A DNA stretch of 64,000 bases from JAGNLV01 sp964612145. GTDB taxonomy: Bacteria; Zixibacteria; MSB-5A5; GN15; FEB-12. The notes beneath the pieces are model-generated. The model made no database searches and had not been told where the DNA came from. It worked only from the letters and a program-made list of their open reading frames with translations. Shown here piece by piece: positions 25,603-34,855 of this stretch. Where the stretch lies: contig CAZTBP010000022.1 in NCBI GenBank assembly GCA_964612145.1, positions 9,406 to 73,405 on the forward strand, written 5' to 3'. Each line of letters opens with the position of its first letter. Positions within the stretch are counted from its first letter, which is position 1. A program made the position numbers and the translations under genes.

Positions 25603-27912
25603 TCAGGTTTGGAACAAGTACTGCAGTTTCATGAAAAACTGTCTCGACGAAAGTCGCCACTCATCCGGCTGTCCCAGTGATTGCGGCAATTCTCTATAGT
25701 CGTACGTTGAACCGACATAAAACACGGAGAACGGACTCAGCCGATACGTTAACAGCGGGTCTACATTCCACTTCTTCTCACCGCTGTTGTACTGTACGAC
25801 CAACCGAACCGACAGTTCCCGGTTAGCTTGGTACCGCAGACGCGTTCTGGCAACCACCTGCTCAAAGAGCTCAATGCCGGTCTCCGTCTCTGTCGCACGC
25901 GTGAATCCGACCGACGGTTCTATCACGACCCGGTCAATCGGTTTCAGGTCCAGTCCAAACCGGCCGGACCATTCGTAACCGTACAGACCGGCTAAAATAG
26001 CTACGCCGCGCGAACGGGTCACCGAGGCATCGACACCAACTTCATCCGAAGACTGGCTGCCCGCATCAACTCGAACTTCCCACAGCCCTTTGTAGTTTAC
26101 TCCGCTCCACTGCTCCTCGGATTGACCATAGCTGACGTTGAAATAGGTTTGCGCAAACCTGAGTCTGGTGCGCAGGCTCGTATAGAGGTGCGACCACTTT
26201 ATGTCCCCGTCAAGATTCCATCGTCGACTCACATGAACATCAGGCGTGATTAACTCGAATATCCTGCTGTCGGGATAGAATGTGAACGATACATCAGCCA
26301 CGCCATTCCGATAGTTCACCCACGGATCATAGCCGGTCTGCGTGCGATAACCGGGATCGACCTGATCGTAGCTCATATGAAAATTCAGGTGCCGTCCCCG
26401 CCGCCGCAGCTGGCTGATCAACGCTCGGCCAGAAAACGACTCTCCGTCAAGTAAGGCCGAATGCTCCTTGTCCGGCAGTTCCATCCCACCCAGCCACGAC
26501 GGCTGATCCCTATACACCGGCTCTTTCGTATAACTCTGCACCACCTGTCCCACGATGCTGTAGTTTCTTGACAACCGAACGTCGCCGTCAAGACTCAGGA
26601 TCGTTCCATAGCCCCCTTCCTCAAAACGGCGATCCGTGAACATGAATCCGACCCGCGAGTTATCGCCAAACGCCTGATAACCGCGCACGACATTGACCGT
26701 GCTCTTCTCACCGGAAAGTACTATGGTGCCCTCTTCAAGCGGTATCACGTACGGCGTGTGCTCATCTCGAGCCGCAAGAATTCCCAGGCTGCGGCTGCCC
26801 ATGCGACCGGTCATCTTGGCCGCAAACTGGGGATCATTTACTGTCCGCGTATAGAACGAATTGAACAGCGTACGAAAAATGTCCGCGCCTTCCTGGAAAA
26901 ACGGTCGCCGCTCCGGATAAAACAGCGCTATTGTCGAGTTGACATTGATCTGTGCCGCATCGGCCTCGATCTGGCTGAAATCCGGATTAAGCGCCGCCTC
27001 GATCGTAAAATCTGAAGACAACGCGTACTTCCCCCCAAGAGCGAGTTCAGCCTTAATATCATCATTGTTGAAACCGGCCGATGAAGTACTCGGGTCTGGG
27101 CCAAGTCTGCCTGACTGTGTCGCCAGCACCGTCGGCAGCAACTCGATCCCTTTGCCCGGTTCAACATCGCCAATGCCGGAAACCGTTCCCCACTGGCACG
27201 GCCAACACTGCTCACCCCGATCATAAGCAGACCAGGAATATTGCTTGAATACCTCTCGCGGACGATTACGCCAAAAATCCATCCGCCACTGCTGAACATT
27301 CCGACTCGGAAAACGCATGCTCGAAAACGGCACCGCGATCTCCACCTGGTAACCATCCGACGTCTGCCTTGCAGCTGCCTCCCAAATCAAGTCAAAACTG
27401 GGATCCTCACCCGCAACGCTGGTCCATAGATAATCTTTCTGAACCCCGTACGGGTTCACGAACAGTTCGTACGCCCACGATGCATCACCATACGTATCAA
27501 TCAGGACAATGACTGCATCGTTACCATTAAACTGGTCCCGCTGACACATTGTCGCCCTGATGTCAGCCGGGTCATCCTCGCAACTAAACGCGATATAAAG
27601 CTTCTCGTTATCATACGTAACCATCAACCGCGTGTACACGTCCGGCGGAATCATGTCACCCGGCCGACGTTCCACGAACATCTCGGACGACGCCGCATTC
27701 TTCCACCCGACGTCATCGAGCGCACCGTCCACCTCGATCGGGCCGGTCGCTCTCATGATCTTCAGTTCCGGCTTGTAGACAGGATTGAACTCGGATTCGC
27801 CCTTACTATCGGGGGTTTCGGCGAGCTTGCTTGCCACCACACTGGTCGATAGAACTAAAACCGATAGCAGCAGCACTAAAAGACAAGGCCATCGGGGTGT
27901 TACCGAAGTCAT
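25603..27912 (-). CDS. DUF5916 outer-membrane protein with CBM9-like N-terminal domain
   Basis: A 769-residue exported protein with signal peptide (cleavage near VVAS). Residues 50-250 are a carbohydrate-binding module 9-like sandwich (IEVDGALDDVGWKNAAS, YTRLMVTYDNEKLYIAFSCED, YQVEIAVPFSSM). The rest matches DUF5916, with the marker FYPERRPFFQEGADIF and a series of amphipathic strands ending in LQYLFQT, an aromatic-terminated outer-membrane barrel. It is likely a surface receptor or channel for glycans, but no substrate is known. GAGGAG lies before the ATG. Confidence 0.85.
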   Translation of the reverse strand: MTSVTPRWPCLLVLLLSVLVLSTSVVASKLAETPDSKGESEFNPVYKPELKIMRATGPIEVDGALDDVGWKNAASSEMFVERRPGDMIPPDVYTRLMVTYDNEKLYIAFSCEDDPADIRATMCQRDQFNGNDAVIVLIDTYGDASWAYELFVNPYGVQKDYLWTSVAGEDPSFDLIWEAAARQTSDGYQVEIAVPFSSMRFPSRNVQQWRMDFWRNRPREVFKQYSWSAYDRGEQCWPCQWGTVSGIGDVEPGKGIELLPTVLATQSGRLGPDPSTSSAGFNNDDIKAELALGGKYALSSDFTIEAALNPDFSQIEADAAQINVNSTIALFYPERRPFFQEGADIFRTLFNSFYTRTVNDPQFAAKMTGRMGSRSLGILAARDEHTPYVIPLEEGTIVLSGEKSTVNVVRGYQAFGDNSRVGFMFTDRRFEEGGYGTILSLDGDVRLSRNYSIVGQVVQSYTKEPVYRDQPSWLGGMELPDKEHSALLDGESFSGRALISQLRRRGRHLNFHMSYDQVDPGYRTQTGYDPWVNYRNGVADVSFTFYPDSRIFELITPDVHVSRRWNLDGDIKWSHLYTSLRTRLRFAQTYFNVSYGQSEEQWSGVNYKGLWEVRVDAGSQSSDEVGVDASVTRSRGVAILAGLYGYEWSGRFGLDLKPIDRVVIEPSVGFTRATETETGIELFEQVVARTRLRYQANRELSVRLVVQYNSGEKKWNVDPLLTYRLSPFSVFYVGSTYDYRELPQSLGQPDEWRLSSRQFFMKLQYLFQT

Positions 27913-28138
27913 TATGCGTCTCCTCTGCCAGTGACACTGTTCTTACTAAAATGACCATTGGCAAAAACCCACTCTACACGCCATCGGCTCGATCAATCAG
28001 GCCTGTTCCCCATGGCCTGATCGCCACCGGCGGCGTGTTCACGTCTGTTTTGAATTGATGTACGGGAAGGAAACGTTACTTGTTTCGTGATAACTTGCCA
28101 TCGCCGTCGATTTTGTCAAAGAGTAGAACCATCCCCTA

Positions 28139-28483
28139 CTAGTCGGACTTTCCCTCCCGATACATAATCACACGAACCTTCTCCAGCGTCACCAGCCCCT
28201 CAGACACCATCTCATCAAGAACCGGCAGCATCTCGTTGATCTTATCCTGCTGATCCACCAGCTCGACAATCATCGGCATGTCCTCTGACAACCGCAGCAC
28301 CTTACTCGTATGAAGCTGCGCCGAGGCCCCGTAACCAAGCACCCCGCGATACACGGTCGCTCCGGCAATTCCCATATCTCGCGCTTTTAGCACAATCGCC
28401 TCGTACAACGGTGTACCGTCATACCGATCGTCTTCCGCCACATGAATTCGCAGCAGTTGCGCCTCGCCTTCAGTTTTCACCAT
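28139..28483 (-). CDS. DUF190 family protein
   Basis: A 114-residue PII-like DUF190 protein: LLRIHVAEDDRYDGTPLYEAIVLKAR, GIAGATVYRGVLGYG and MPMIVELVDQQDKI are family signatures. DUF190 genes are often linked to crcB, as here (17 bases downstream of it), and are thought to modulate or sense ions or nucleotides for the transporter; the mechanism is unknown. AAGGAGG is well placed before the ATG. Confidence 0.92.
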   Translation of the reverse strand: MVKTEGEAQLLRIHVAEDDRYDGTPLYEAIVLKARDMGIAGATVYRGVLGYGASAQLHTSKVLRLSEDMPMIVELVDQQDKINEMLPVLDEMVSEGLVTLEKVRVIMYREGKSD

Positions 28484-28500
28484 ACCTGCCTCCTTGCCCC

Positions 28501-28878
28501 TTAAAATACGCTGCGCATCAACGCCCGGCCAAGAAAAACCGCCGAAATCCCGACCACTACGTTCAATACAATATTCCCCGCCACCGCCATCAATTGACGA
28601 TCACGGAGAAGCTCAAGTGTCTCGTACCCAAACGTCGAAAACGTAGTCAGCGCCCCCAGCAGCCCGACTCCGAGAAACATCCGCCACTGCGGCCCTAACG
28701 CCGCCCGGTCATCAGCAAAGTACATCAGGCAGCCAATCGCGAAGCAACCTGCTGCATTGACGAGCAGCGTCCCCACCGGAAACGTGGTCTGAATCACCCG
28801 GTGGGCCAAACCGCTGAGATAGAAACGCGCCACCGCCCCAACAAACCCGCCGGCCCCGATAATAAGTAATTTAGTCAC
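28501..28878 (-). CDS. crcB: Fluoride efflux transporter CrcB/Fluc
   Basis: A 125-residue fluoride channel of the dual-topology Fluc family with four membrane helices: LLIIGAGGFVGAVARFYLSG, FPVGTLLVNAAGCFAIG (the Asn lining the pore), LGVGLLGALTTFSTFGYETLELL and a last helix. The GTG at 28878 is chosen because the usual N-terminus is MTKLLxIGxGGxxGAxxR; longer frames would run into the tRNA gene. Only 50 bases separate it from tRNA-Ala, most of them a terminator hairpin, so expression probably comes by read-through. No fluoride riboswitch is visible. Confidence 0.93.
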   Translation of the reverse strand: MTKLLIIGAGGFVGAVARFYLSGLAHRVIQTTFPVGTLLVNAAGCFAIGCLMYFADDRAALGPQWRMFLGVGLLGALTTFSTFGYETLELLRDRQLMAVAGNIVLNVVVGISAVFLGRALMRSVF

Positions 28879-28890
28879 TCTCTTCCCGAA

Positions 28891-28920
28891 AACAAAAGCC
28901 TCACCCTTATGGCGAGGCTT
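28891..28920 (-). terminator. Terminator between tRNA-Ala and crcB
   Basis: On the minus strand AAGCCTCGCC pairs with GGTGAGGCTT (one G-U) around ATAAG, followed by TTGTTTT. It ends about 13 bases before the crcB start codon. Confidence 0.75.
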
Positions 28921-28928
28921 CGAAATTT

Positions 28929-29004
<76 letters not shown>

Positions 29005-29021
29005 ATTTGGTTAGGACCCAC

Positions 29022-29050
29022 AGTATATTCCCTCAGTCGGCGGCTGTCAA
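29022..29050 (-). promoter_or_regulatory. Promoter of tRNA-Ala
   Basis: On the minus strand TTGACA (29045-29050), 17 bases, TATACT (29022-29027). The mature tRNA begins 18 bases after the -10 element. Confidence 0.8.
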
Positions 29051-29090
29051 CAGGAATTTACCCGCCTGTCCCCCTGGGAAAACCGGCTTA

Positions 29091-30530
29091 CTACTTCGCC
29101 GCCGAACGCTCGCCAAGCGGCGACTTTGCCTCGTGCACTGGCCGATTGGCCCGCACCAGGCAAAGGGGAACCGCTGCAATTGCTATCGCCATGGAAACAT
29201 ACGCAACATTGTGATACGACCGGACAAACACAACATCCTGATCGCCGATTTCCCCGGTGTAACTCGATTTGAAATACGCAAACAACGCCGTCGCCAGCGC
29301 AACCCCGAGCGACATCCCGATATTGCGCGAGGTCCCGATTATCCCGCTCGCCCGCGCCCGCTGATCCGGCCGCACCGCTCCCATCATCGACGACGAGTTC
29401 GGCGTGTTGAAAATCGACACCCCCGCCCCAATTACAATCAGGCACAGGATAATATACCCGTTGCTTGAATCCGTCTCCAGGTTCGCCAGCAAATACTGCC
29501 CGCTAACCGTCATCAACATCCCAAACGTCGTCAGAAACCGAAACCCGATCTTATCCGACATCCGCCCCGACAATGGAGCAAAAATAAACATGATCGCCGG
29601 CAGAATCACCAGAAATAAGCCCACCTGGCTCGGCTCAAATCCGCGTACCCGCTCCAGATAAAACGGCATAAGAATCAACGATCCCGCCATCGTCACAAAT
29701 ATCAAAATCGCCGACACCAGCGCCGTTGCAAACTGACGGTTCCGAAACATCTCCAACCCAATCATCGTCTTTTCCGGTCGAGATTCAAACCGTATAAATG
29801 CCAGAAACGACGCTACCGAGATCAATCCCATTCCCCACACCCGCCAGTCCGTCACCGCATGGTCTGAAATCGACGACAACCCAAACGTCCCCGTGGTCAG
29901 CGCCAGCGCAATCGCGATTCCACCGGCCAGATACATCGGCCGATCAACCGTCGGCTTCGGCAGCATCTTGAAGTACAACCTTGCCAGCGCAAACCCGACC
30001 AACCCGATCGGCAAATTAATTGCGAAAATTGCCTGCCAGGGAAAAAACTTCAGCAAAAACCCGCCCACCGGCGGCCCCGCCATAAGTCCCGCCGACACAA
30101 TCATCACCATCAACCCAATCCCCTTTCCCCGCTCCTCATCCGGAAAGACCGCCGTGACCATTCCCGGCCCCACGGCCTGAAACATCGCCGCCCCGATCGC
30201 CTGCACGATCCGCGCCGCAATCAGCGTCCCAATATCAGTCGACAGCACGCATCCCAAAGACCCTATCGTGAAAAAAGCGTAGCCAAACTGATAAGCAAAC
30301 TGGTATCCCCGCCGCTCGGTCCACGCCCCAAAAATCAGCATCAGCGAAATCAGCGTCAGCGAATACGCCAGAACGACCCACGCCACAACATCGATATCGG
30401 CCCCTAAATCCGATGCAATCGACGGCAACGCGACATTGAGAATCGACCCGTCCAGGGTCGACATAAACGTCCCGATTGCGCCAACAGCGAAAAATTTATA
30501 CCGATTTTCTACGATCCGGGCGCGATCCAC
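29091..30530 (-). CDS. MFS drug-efflux transporter, DHA2 (EmrB/QacA) type
   Basis: A 479-residue inner-membrane protein with about 14 helices. Motifs include FMSTLDGSILNVALPSIASDLG in TM1 (DHA2 motif D1), ARIVQAIGAAMFQAVGP, GPPVGGFLL (motif C region) and GRMSDKIGFRFL (motif A). Proton-driven export of drugs or amphiphiles is the usual role. GTG start with GCGAGG upstream. No membrane-fusion partner (EmrA) is adjacent, so it may act alone. The substrate is unknown. Confidence 0.9.
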   Translation of the reverse strand: MDRARIVENRYKFFAVGAIGTFMSTLDGSILNVALPSIASDLGADIDVVAWVVLAYSLTLISLMLIFGAWTERRGYQFAYQFGYAFFTIGSLGCVLSTDIGTLIAARIVQAIGAAMFQAVGPGMVTAVFPDEERGKGIGLMVMIVSAGLMAGPPVGGFLLKFFPWQAIFAINLPIGLVGFALARLYFKMLPKPTVDRPMYLAGGIAIALALTTGTFGLSSISDHAVTDWRVWGMGLISVASFLAFIRFESRPEKTMIGLEMFRNRQFATALVSAILIFVTMAGSLILMPFYLERVRGFEPSQVGLFLVILPAIMFIFAPLSGRMSDKIGFRFLTTFGMLMTVSGQYLLANLETDSSNGYIILCLIVIGAGVSIFNTPNSSSMMGAVRPDQRARASGIIGTSRNIGMSLGVALATALFAYFKSSYTGEIGDQDVVFVRSYHNVAYVSMAIAIAAVPLCLVRANRPVHEAKSPLGERSAAK

Positions 30531-30572
30531 AAAACCTCGCTATTAGCCATAAGTTGTTGAACCAAAAAAAGA

Positions 30573-30612
30573 TTGACAAGCATCCCGGCCATTCATAAGC
30601 TACCCGGTGGGT
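30573..30612 (+). promoter_or_regulatory. Promoter of the second ECF sigma operon
   Basis: TTGACA (30573-30578), 17 bases, TAAGCT (30596-30601). A small palindrome TACCC-GGT-GGGTA (30600-30612) overlaps the predicted transcription start. Confidence 0.5.
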
Positions 30613-30694
30613 ATAGTCAACTGATTTTTTACTCAGCCGCTAAACAGGAAGACGGTGTTGTGCGTCTCTTACCTACAAAGAGAAAATTCGGGAA

Positions 30695-31270
30695 ATGCGT
30701 AAGACCATACCTGAATTAGTCAACAGCTTCGTCAACGGTGACAACGCCGCCTTTGCCGAATTGGTCCGACGATACCAGCGAAAAATCTATTCCCTGGCAT
30801 TCCAGGTCCTCGGCAGCCACCTCGACGCCGACGAAGTCGTGCAGGAAACATTTGTAAGGATTTTCAAACGACGAAAGGAACTGGCGAATGTAAAGTACTT
30901 CTCGACATTCCTCCTGAGAATCGCATCGAACTATTCCATCGATGTACTCCGGAAACGCCGGGGCCACAGCAAAATCGCCGAGGACACCTCATCCTTACCA
31001 GGGGATGTCCAGATCGACCTCTCACAACGCGTGCCAACCCCCAGCGAGGATTTCGAGAACAAAAGCCTTATGGAGGAGATCAAACGAGCTCTTCGGGAAC
31101 TCCCTCCGAAACAACAGCTAACCGCCATCATGCACGACATCGAAGGATACTCCAAAGCGGAAATCGCTGAAATTTTTGGCTGCCCCGAGGCAACCGTCAG
31201 ATCAAACCTCCATATCGCCAGAACCAAACTCAGAAAAATACTCAAGCGACGGCTCAAGAAAGGGGAGTAA
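30695..31270 (+). CDS. ECF RNA polymerase sigma factor
   Basis: A 191-residue RpoE-type sigma factor with region 2 (NAAFAELVRRYQRKIYSLAFQVLGSHLDADEVVQETFVRIFKR shape) and region 4 (LRELPPKQQLTAIMHDIEGYSKAEIAEIFGCPEATVRSNLH shape). A Ser/Pro-rich linker joins them. The anti-sigma gene starts 2 bases after its stop. It is distinct from the sigma factor at 15602, so the window carries two ECF systems. Confidence 0.94.
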   Translation: MRKTIPELVNSFVNGDNAAFAELVRRYQRKIYSLAFQVLGSHLDADEVVQETFVRIFKRRKELANVKYFSTFLLRIASNYSIDVLRKRRGHSKIAEDTSSLPGDVQIDLSQRVPTPSEDFENKSLMEEIKRALRELPPKQQLTAIMHDIEGYSKAEIAEIFGCPEATVRSNLHIARTKLRKILKRRLKKGE

Positions 31271-31271
31271 G

Positions 31272-31856
31272 ATGACATGCCCGGAAGCCGCCTCGCACCT
31301 GGATGAGTTTATCGACAACGATCTGCCGGCCGATCAAACCAACCAGGTGCGGGAGCACTTAAAATCCTGTGATGAATGCCGTCGGGAATACCAATTGACC
31401 AAGCGACTCAAATCGCTCCTGTCAATCGGCGTCATCCCCGACCCCGGTGAGGACTATTTCTTCGAAACCGAAACGCTTATCCTCGCCCGCACTATTGATG
31501 GGTCCGACGAAACCGACGACCGCCCGCCGACAGCCGATCAGGTTCGACGGCAAAAGAAACAGGCCTTTTACCGCGCTCTTTTTTCGGTGGCGGCCTCGGT
31601 CGGAATCCTTTTCGCCGCGATCTACCTTGGCTCATCCCAGGACAATATCCAGTCTCGTAACACCACGTCTTCAGCGCCGATCCTCGCCACGGCGGACATA
31701 CGGAATCTGGTGGGCCCCGAGACGGAACCGATATTTACCGAAGCGGACAACCTCCGCCTCGCACACGGCATCATGCTGATCGGGTCACCGGGGCCGCTCG
31801 GACGATTCGGGATCTTCCCCGATATCATCCGAACAATTCCTGTCGATGAATCGTAA
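31272..31856 (+). CDS. Zinc-finger anti-sigma factor (ZAS domain)
   Basis: A 194-residue membrane anti-sigma factor. The N-terminal ZAS domain has C3, H29, C33 and C36 (HLKSCDEC), the zinc-binding form typical of redox- or stress-sensing anti-sigma factors. One membrane helix lies at about 106-122 (FSVAASVGILFAAIYLG), followed by a periplasmic tail of about 70 residues. Start at ATG 31272, directly behind the sigma gene. It should keep the upstream sigma factor inactive. Confidence 0.88.
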   Translation: MTCPEAASHLDEFIDNDLPADQTNQVREHLKSCDECRREYQLTKRLKSLLSIGVIPDPGEDYFFETETLILARTIDGSDETDDRPPTADQVRRQKKQAFYRALFSVAASVGILFAAIYLGSSQDNIQSRNTTSSAPILATADIRNLVGPETEPIFTEADNLRLAHGIMLIGSPGPLGRFGIFPDIIRTIPVDES

Positions 31857-31882
31857 TGTAACTCAGAAGGAGAAAACATACG

Positions 31883-32734
31883 TTGAAAAAATTAACCGCC
31901 TGCCTCATCGCCACATGCCTCGGCGCAGCCCTCTTGACCGGCTGCGACCCGGGCGAAAAGAAAATCGAACTCCGCTATAAATTCGCCGACAACCTCCAGT
32001 TGCATTACAACCAGGAAATGAAACGAACCGTCGAGGTCAGACAGGCCGACAGCATCGTCGAGCAATACTCGGCCACTTTCAAAACTACCGTGCGCCAAAC
32101 GGTCGAAGAAGTCCGCGATGACAGCTCAGCCATCGTCCGTGAATACGCCAACTGGCGCTACACCAGACCCAATAAGGATGACTCCGCCAGGGTCGACTCC
32201 GTCTTCGAGGAACGAACGATCATCTACCGGCTCAAACCCGATGGCGACATCCTCGACGTCCGGTTTGTCGATGAAATCGACGCCAGCCGCCAGTCCTACA
32301 TCCGCAACTACCTCGAACAGGGCATGCCCGTTTTCCCCGAAGGCGAACTCAGCCCCGGCTTTAGCTGGACCCAAAGCGCCAAAGTCATCATGCCCGATGA
32401 AACGATGGAGGCCTCCACAACCTACCAGATTAAATCCCTCGTCCGTGAAATGGGCTACGACTGCGCCGTGATCGAATTTGCCGGAAACCTCATCATCCCT
32501 CTCGAAGCATCGCCCGAGGACTCCGTCAAACACTCCGGCATCAATTACATTACAACCTCCGGACGGATGTATTTTGCTTATAAAGAAGGCATGGTAGTTC
32601 TCCAGCGCGAACGATGGGTCATCGATGGCGAACGGACTGTGCTGAAACCGGGCGAGGAAAAACCCTCCGAACTCAAAATCGCCGTCGAATCCGATATCGA
32701 CTACGTCCTCAAAGAACGCACCTTCGTCGAATAG
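31883..32734 (+). CDS. DUF6263-like lipoprotein, TTG start
   Basis: A 283-residue lipoprotein: KKLTACLIATCLGAALLTGC with lipobox LTGC, then a strand-rich body (IELRYKFADNLQLHYNQEMKRTVEV, PGFSWTQSAKVIMPDE, YDCAVIEFAGNLIIPLE) that fits DUF6263. AAGGAG 10 bases before TTG 31883 supports the start. It follows the anti-sigma gene by 26 bases and is probably the third gene of that operon, perhaps an envelope component controlled by the sigma factor. No function is known. Confidence 0.78.
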   Translation: MKKLTACLIATCLGAALLTGCDPGEKKIELRYKFADNLQLHYNQEMKRTVEVRQADSIVEQYSATFKTTVRQTVEEVRDDSSAIVREYANWRYTRPNKDDSARVDSVFEERTIIYRLKPDGDILDVRFVDEIDASRQSYIRNYLEQGMPVFPEGELSPGFSWTQSAKVIMPDETMEASTTYQIKSLVREMGYDCAVIEFAGNLIIPLEASPEDSVKHSGINYITTSGRMYFAYKEGMVVLQRERWVIDGERTVLKPGEEKPSELKIAVESDIDYVLKERTFVE

Positions 32735-32786
32735 CACCATACATCTGCGCCACGCCTACACACTTGGCATTCAAGTTTTGCCACTG

Positions 32787-32864
32787 CTTTGTCGCCCGCC
32801 GCCGCGGGCGACAAAGTAATCTGACCGCCCACTAATCGTAGCCCACGCACCTACGGTGCGTGGG
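32787..32864. repeat. Dispersed intergenic palindromic repeats, copy 4
   Basis: Perfect 12-base arms CTTTGTCGCCCG and CGGGCGACAAAG (32787-32816), then arms CCCACGCACC and GGTGCGTGGG around TAC (32842-32864). The second is identical in both arms to 11177-11199. Confidence 0.7.
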
Positions 32865-32958
32865 GCCTGAATCACCGTCTCGAGTGAAAAGTGAAAGGAA
32901 CTGGTCGCACAGGGGTTGCCGTCGCGCCCAACGCAGAACGTGACCCCACGACCCACTG

Positions 32959-32987
32959 TTTACAAAACGCCCCCAAACCCCTACCTT
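32959..32987 (+). promoter_or_regulatory. Promoter giving a leaderless deoB mRNA
   Basis: TTTACA (32959-32964), 17 bases, TACCTT (32982-32987), then exactly 6 bases before the ATG. No ribosome binding site precedes deoB. Confidence 0.5.
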
Positions 32988-32993
32988 GACAAT

Positions 32994-34181
32994 ATGACCA
33001 TCAAACGAGCTATCATAATCATCATCGATGCCTGCGGCGTGGGCGCCCTGCCCGACGCCGCCGACTACGATGACGCCGGCGCCTCCACCCTTCCCCAGTG
33101 CGCTGAGGCTGTCGACGGCCTCACCATGCCGACCTGCCGCCGGCTCGGTCTGGGGAATATCGTCCCTATACAGGGACTGTCTCCGCTGGAGACGCCCGAT
33201 GGCGCCTACGGCAAAATGGCCGAACTATCCGCCGGCAAAGACTCCACCACCGGTCACTGGGAAATCGGCGGCGTCATCACCCCGACACCCTTCCCGACCT
33301 ACCCCGACGGCTTCCCCGAGGAACTCGTCCGCGAATTCGAACGCCGCGCCGGCGTCGAAACAATCGGTAACAAAACCGCCTCCGGCACCGCCATCATCGA
33401 AGAACTCGGTGAGGAGCACCTCAAAACCGGCAAAATCATCCTCTATACCTCGGCCGACTCCGTATGGCAAATGGCCATTCACGAAAAAGTCTACCCCCTT
33501 GAACAGCAATACGAATACTGCCGTATCGCCCGTGAACTGCTCACCGGCGACCACGCCGTCGGCCGCGTTATCGCCCGACCCTTCATAGGCGAACCCGGCG
33601 CTTTCACCCGCACTGCCGGACGTCGCGACTTTTCACTCGAACCCAACGGCGAGACCATCCTTGACCTGCTTGGCCGCCACGGCCACAAGACTCATGCCAT
33701 CGGCAAAATCTGGGACCTCTTTGCTCACCGAGGCATGACCACCCACGTCAAAACCGAAGACAACACCGACGGCATGACCAAAATCACCGACGCCGTCACG
33801 CATGACCACGACAGTTCCCTCATCTTCGCCAACCTCGTCGACTTCGACCAGCTCTGGGGCCACCGCCGCGACAGCGAAAACTTCGCCAAGGCCCTCGAAC
33901 TTTTCGATAAACAACTGGGTGAACTCCTGCCGAAACTCCGCGATACAGACCTGCTGATCATCACCGCCGACCACGGCTGCGACCCGACTTTCACCAAACA
34001 CACCGACCACACCCGTGAGTACGTCCCCCTGCTGGTCTATGCAGAGACCATCACCGGCGGCGTCAACCTCGGCATCCGCGAGACCTACGCCGATATCGCC
34101 GTGACCATCGCCGAGGCCCTCGGTATCAAGCACTCTTTCCCCGGCAATTCATTTCTCGACGAACTCACTCAGGAGGCCTGA
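32994..34181 (+). CDS. deoB: Phosphopentomutase
   Basis: A 395-residue metal-dependent enzyme of the alkaline phosphatase superfamily that interconverts (deoxy)ribose 1- and 5-phosphate. Metal-site motifs are IIIIIDACGVGALPDA at the N-terminus, GKDSTTGHWE (nucleophile Thr), and ADHGCDPTFTKHTDHTREYVP near the C-terminus. The ATG at 32994 gives the normal N-terminus TIKRAIIIIIDACG. It overlaps deoC by one base (TGATG), forming a nucleoside catabolism pair. Confidence 0.96.
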   Translation: MTIKRAIIIIIDACGVGALPDAADYDDAGASTLPQCAEAVDGLTMPTCRRLGLGNIVPIQGLSPLETPDGAYGKMAELSAGKDSTTGHWEIGGVITPTPFPTYPDGFPEELVREFERRAGVETIGNKTASGTAIIEELGEEHLKTGKIILYTSADSVWQMAIHEKVYPLEQQYEYCRIARELLTGDHAVGRVIARPFIGEPGAFTRTAGRRDFSLEPNGETILDLLGRHGHKTHAIGKIWDLFAHRGMTTHVKTEDNTDGMTKITDAVTHDHDSSLIFANLVDFDQLWGHRRDSENFAKALELFDKQLGELLPKLRDTDLLIITADHGCDPTFTKHTDHTREYVPLLVYAETITGGVNLGIRETYADIAVTIAEALGIKHSFPGNSFLDELTQEA

Positions 34182-34849
34182 TGACCGACTCCCTCTTGAA
34201 CAACCTCAACCGCCGCTTTGACCACGCCGCCCTCAAATCCGACACCACCGAAAGCGACATCCTCACTCTCTGCACCGAAGCCCGAGATTACGATCTCTTC
34301 GGCGTCGCTGTCAACCCCGTCTGGGTCAAACTCTGCCGCGAACAACTAAGCGACACCCGCGTCCACGTTATCGGCGTCGCCGGGTTTCCCCTCGGGGCCA
34401 ATCGAACCGATACCAAGGTCGATGAAGCGGTCAAGTGCGTCGCCGACGGCGCCCGGGAAATCGACATGGTCGCCAACATTGGCTGGCTCGCCGACAACCG
34501 CTTCAAGGACACCGCCGGGGAAATCAAAATGGTCCGCGATGCCGTCCCCTTCAACGTCGTCCTCAAAGTCATAATCGAGGCCGGTATGCTCTCCGAACAG
34601 CAACGAATCGACGCCACCAGGGCCGTCATCGACGGCGGCGCTCAGTTTGTCAAAACTTCCACCGGCTTTTTCGGAGGCGCCGCTGTCGAGCAGGTACGCA
34701 CGCTGCACCAAGCCGCAAACGGACAGATTGAGGTCAAAGCCTCCGGCGGCATCCGCACCCTCGAGGATGCCCGCGCCATGCTCGAAGCCGGCGCCACCCG
34801 CCTCGGCAGCTCCTCCTCACACGATATCGTGAATGCCTGGAAAAATTGA
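34181..34849 (+). CDS. deoC: Deoxyribose-phosphate aldolase
   Basis: A 222-residue class I aldolase that splits deoxyribose 5-phosphate into acetaldehyde and glyceraldehyde 3-phosphate, the step after DeoB. The Schiff-base lysine is K158 in FVKTSTGF; VIGVAGFPLGANRTDTKVDEA and VKASGGIRTLEDARAM are also diagnostic. The start codon shares a base with the deoB stop, so translation is coupled. It is complete, and the gene ends 7 bases before a convergent gene. Confidence 0.96.
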   Translation: MTDSLLNNLNRRFDHAALKSDTTESDILTLCTEARDYDLFGVAVNPVWVKLCREQLSDTRVHVIGVAGFPLGANRTDTKVDEAVKCVADGAREIDMVANIGWLADNRFKDTAGEIKMVRDAVPFNVVLKVIIEAGMLSEQQRIDATRAVIDGGAQFVKTSTGFFGGAAVEQVRTLHQAANGQIEVKASGGIRTLEDARAMLEAGATRLGSSSSHDIVNAWKN

Positions 34850-34855
34850 AGTACC

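Noticed and set aside
28879..28928. Possible fluoride riboswitch before crcB
   Set aside because: The conserved pseudoknot bases of the crcB motif are absent; the only structure is the tRNA terminator.
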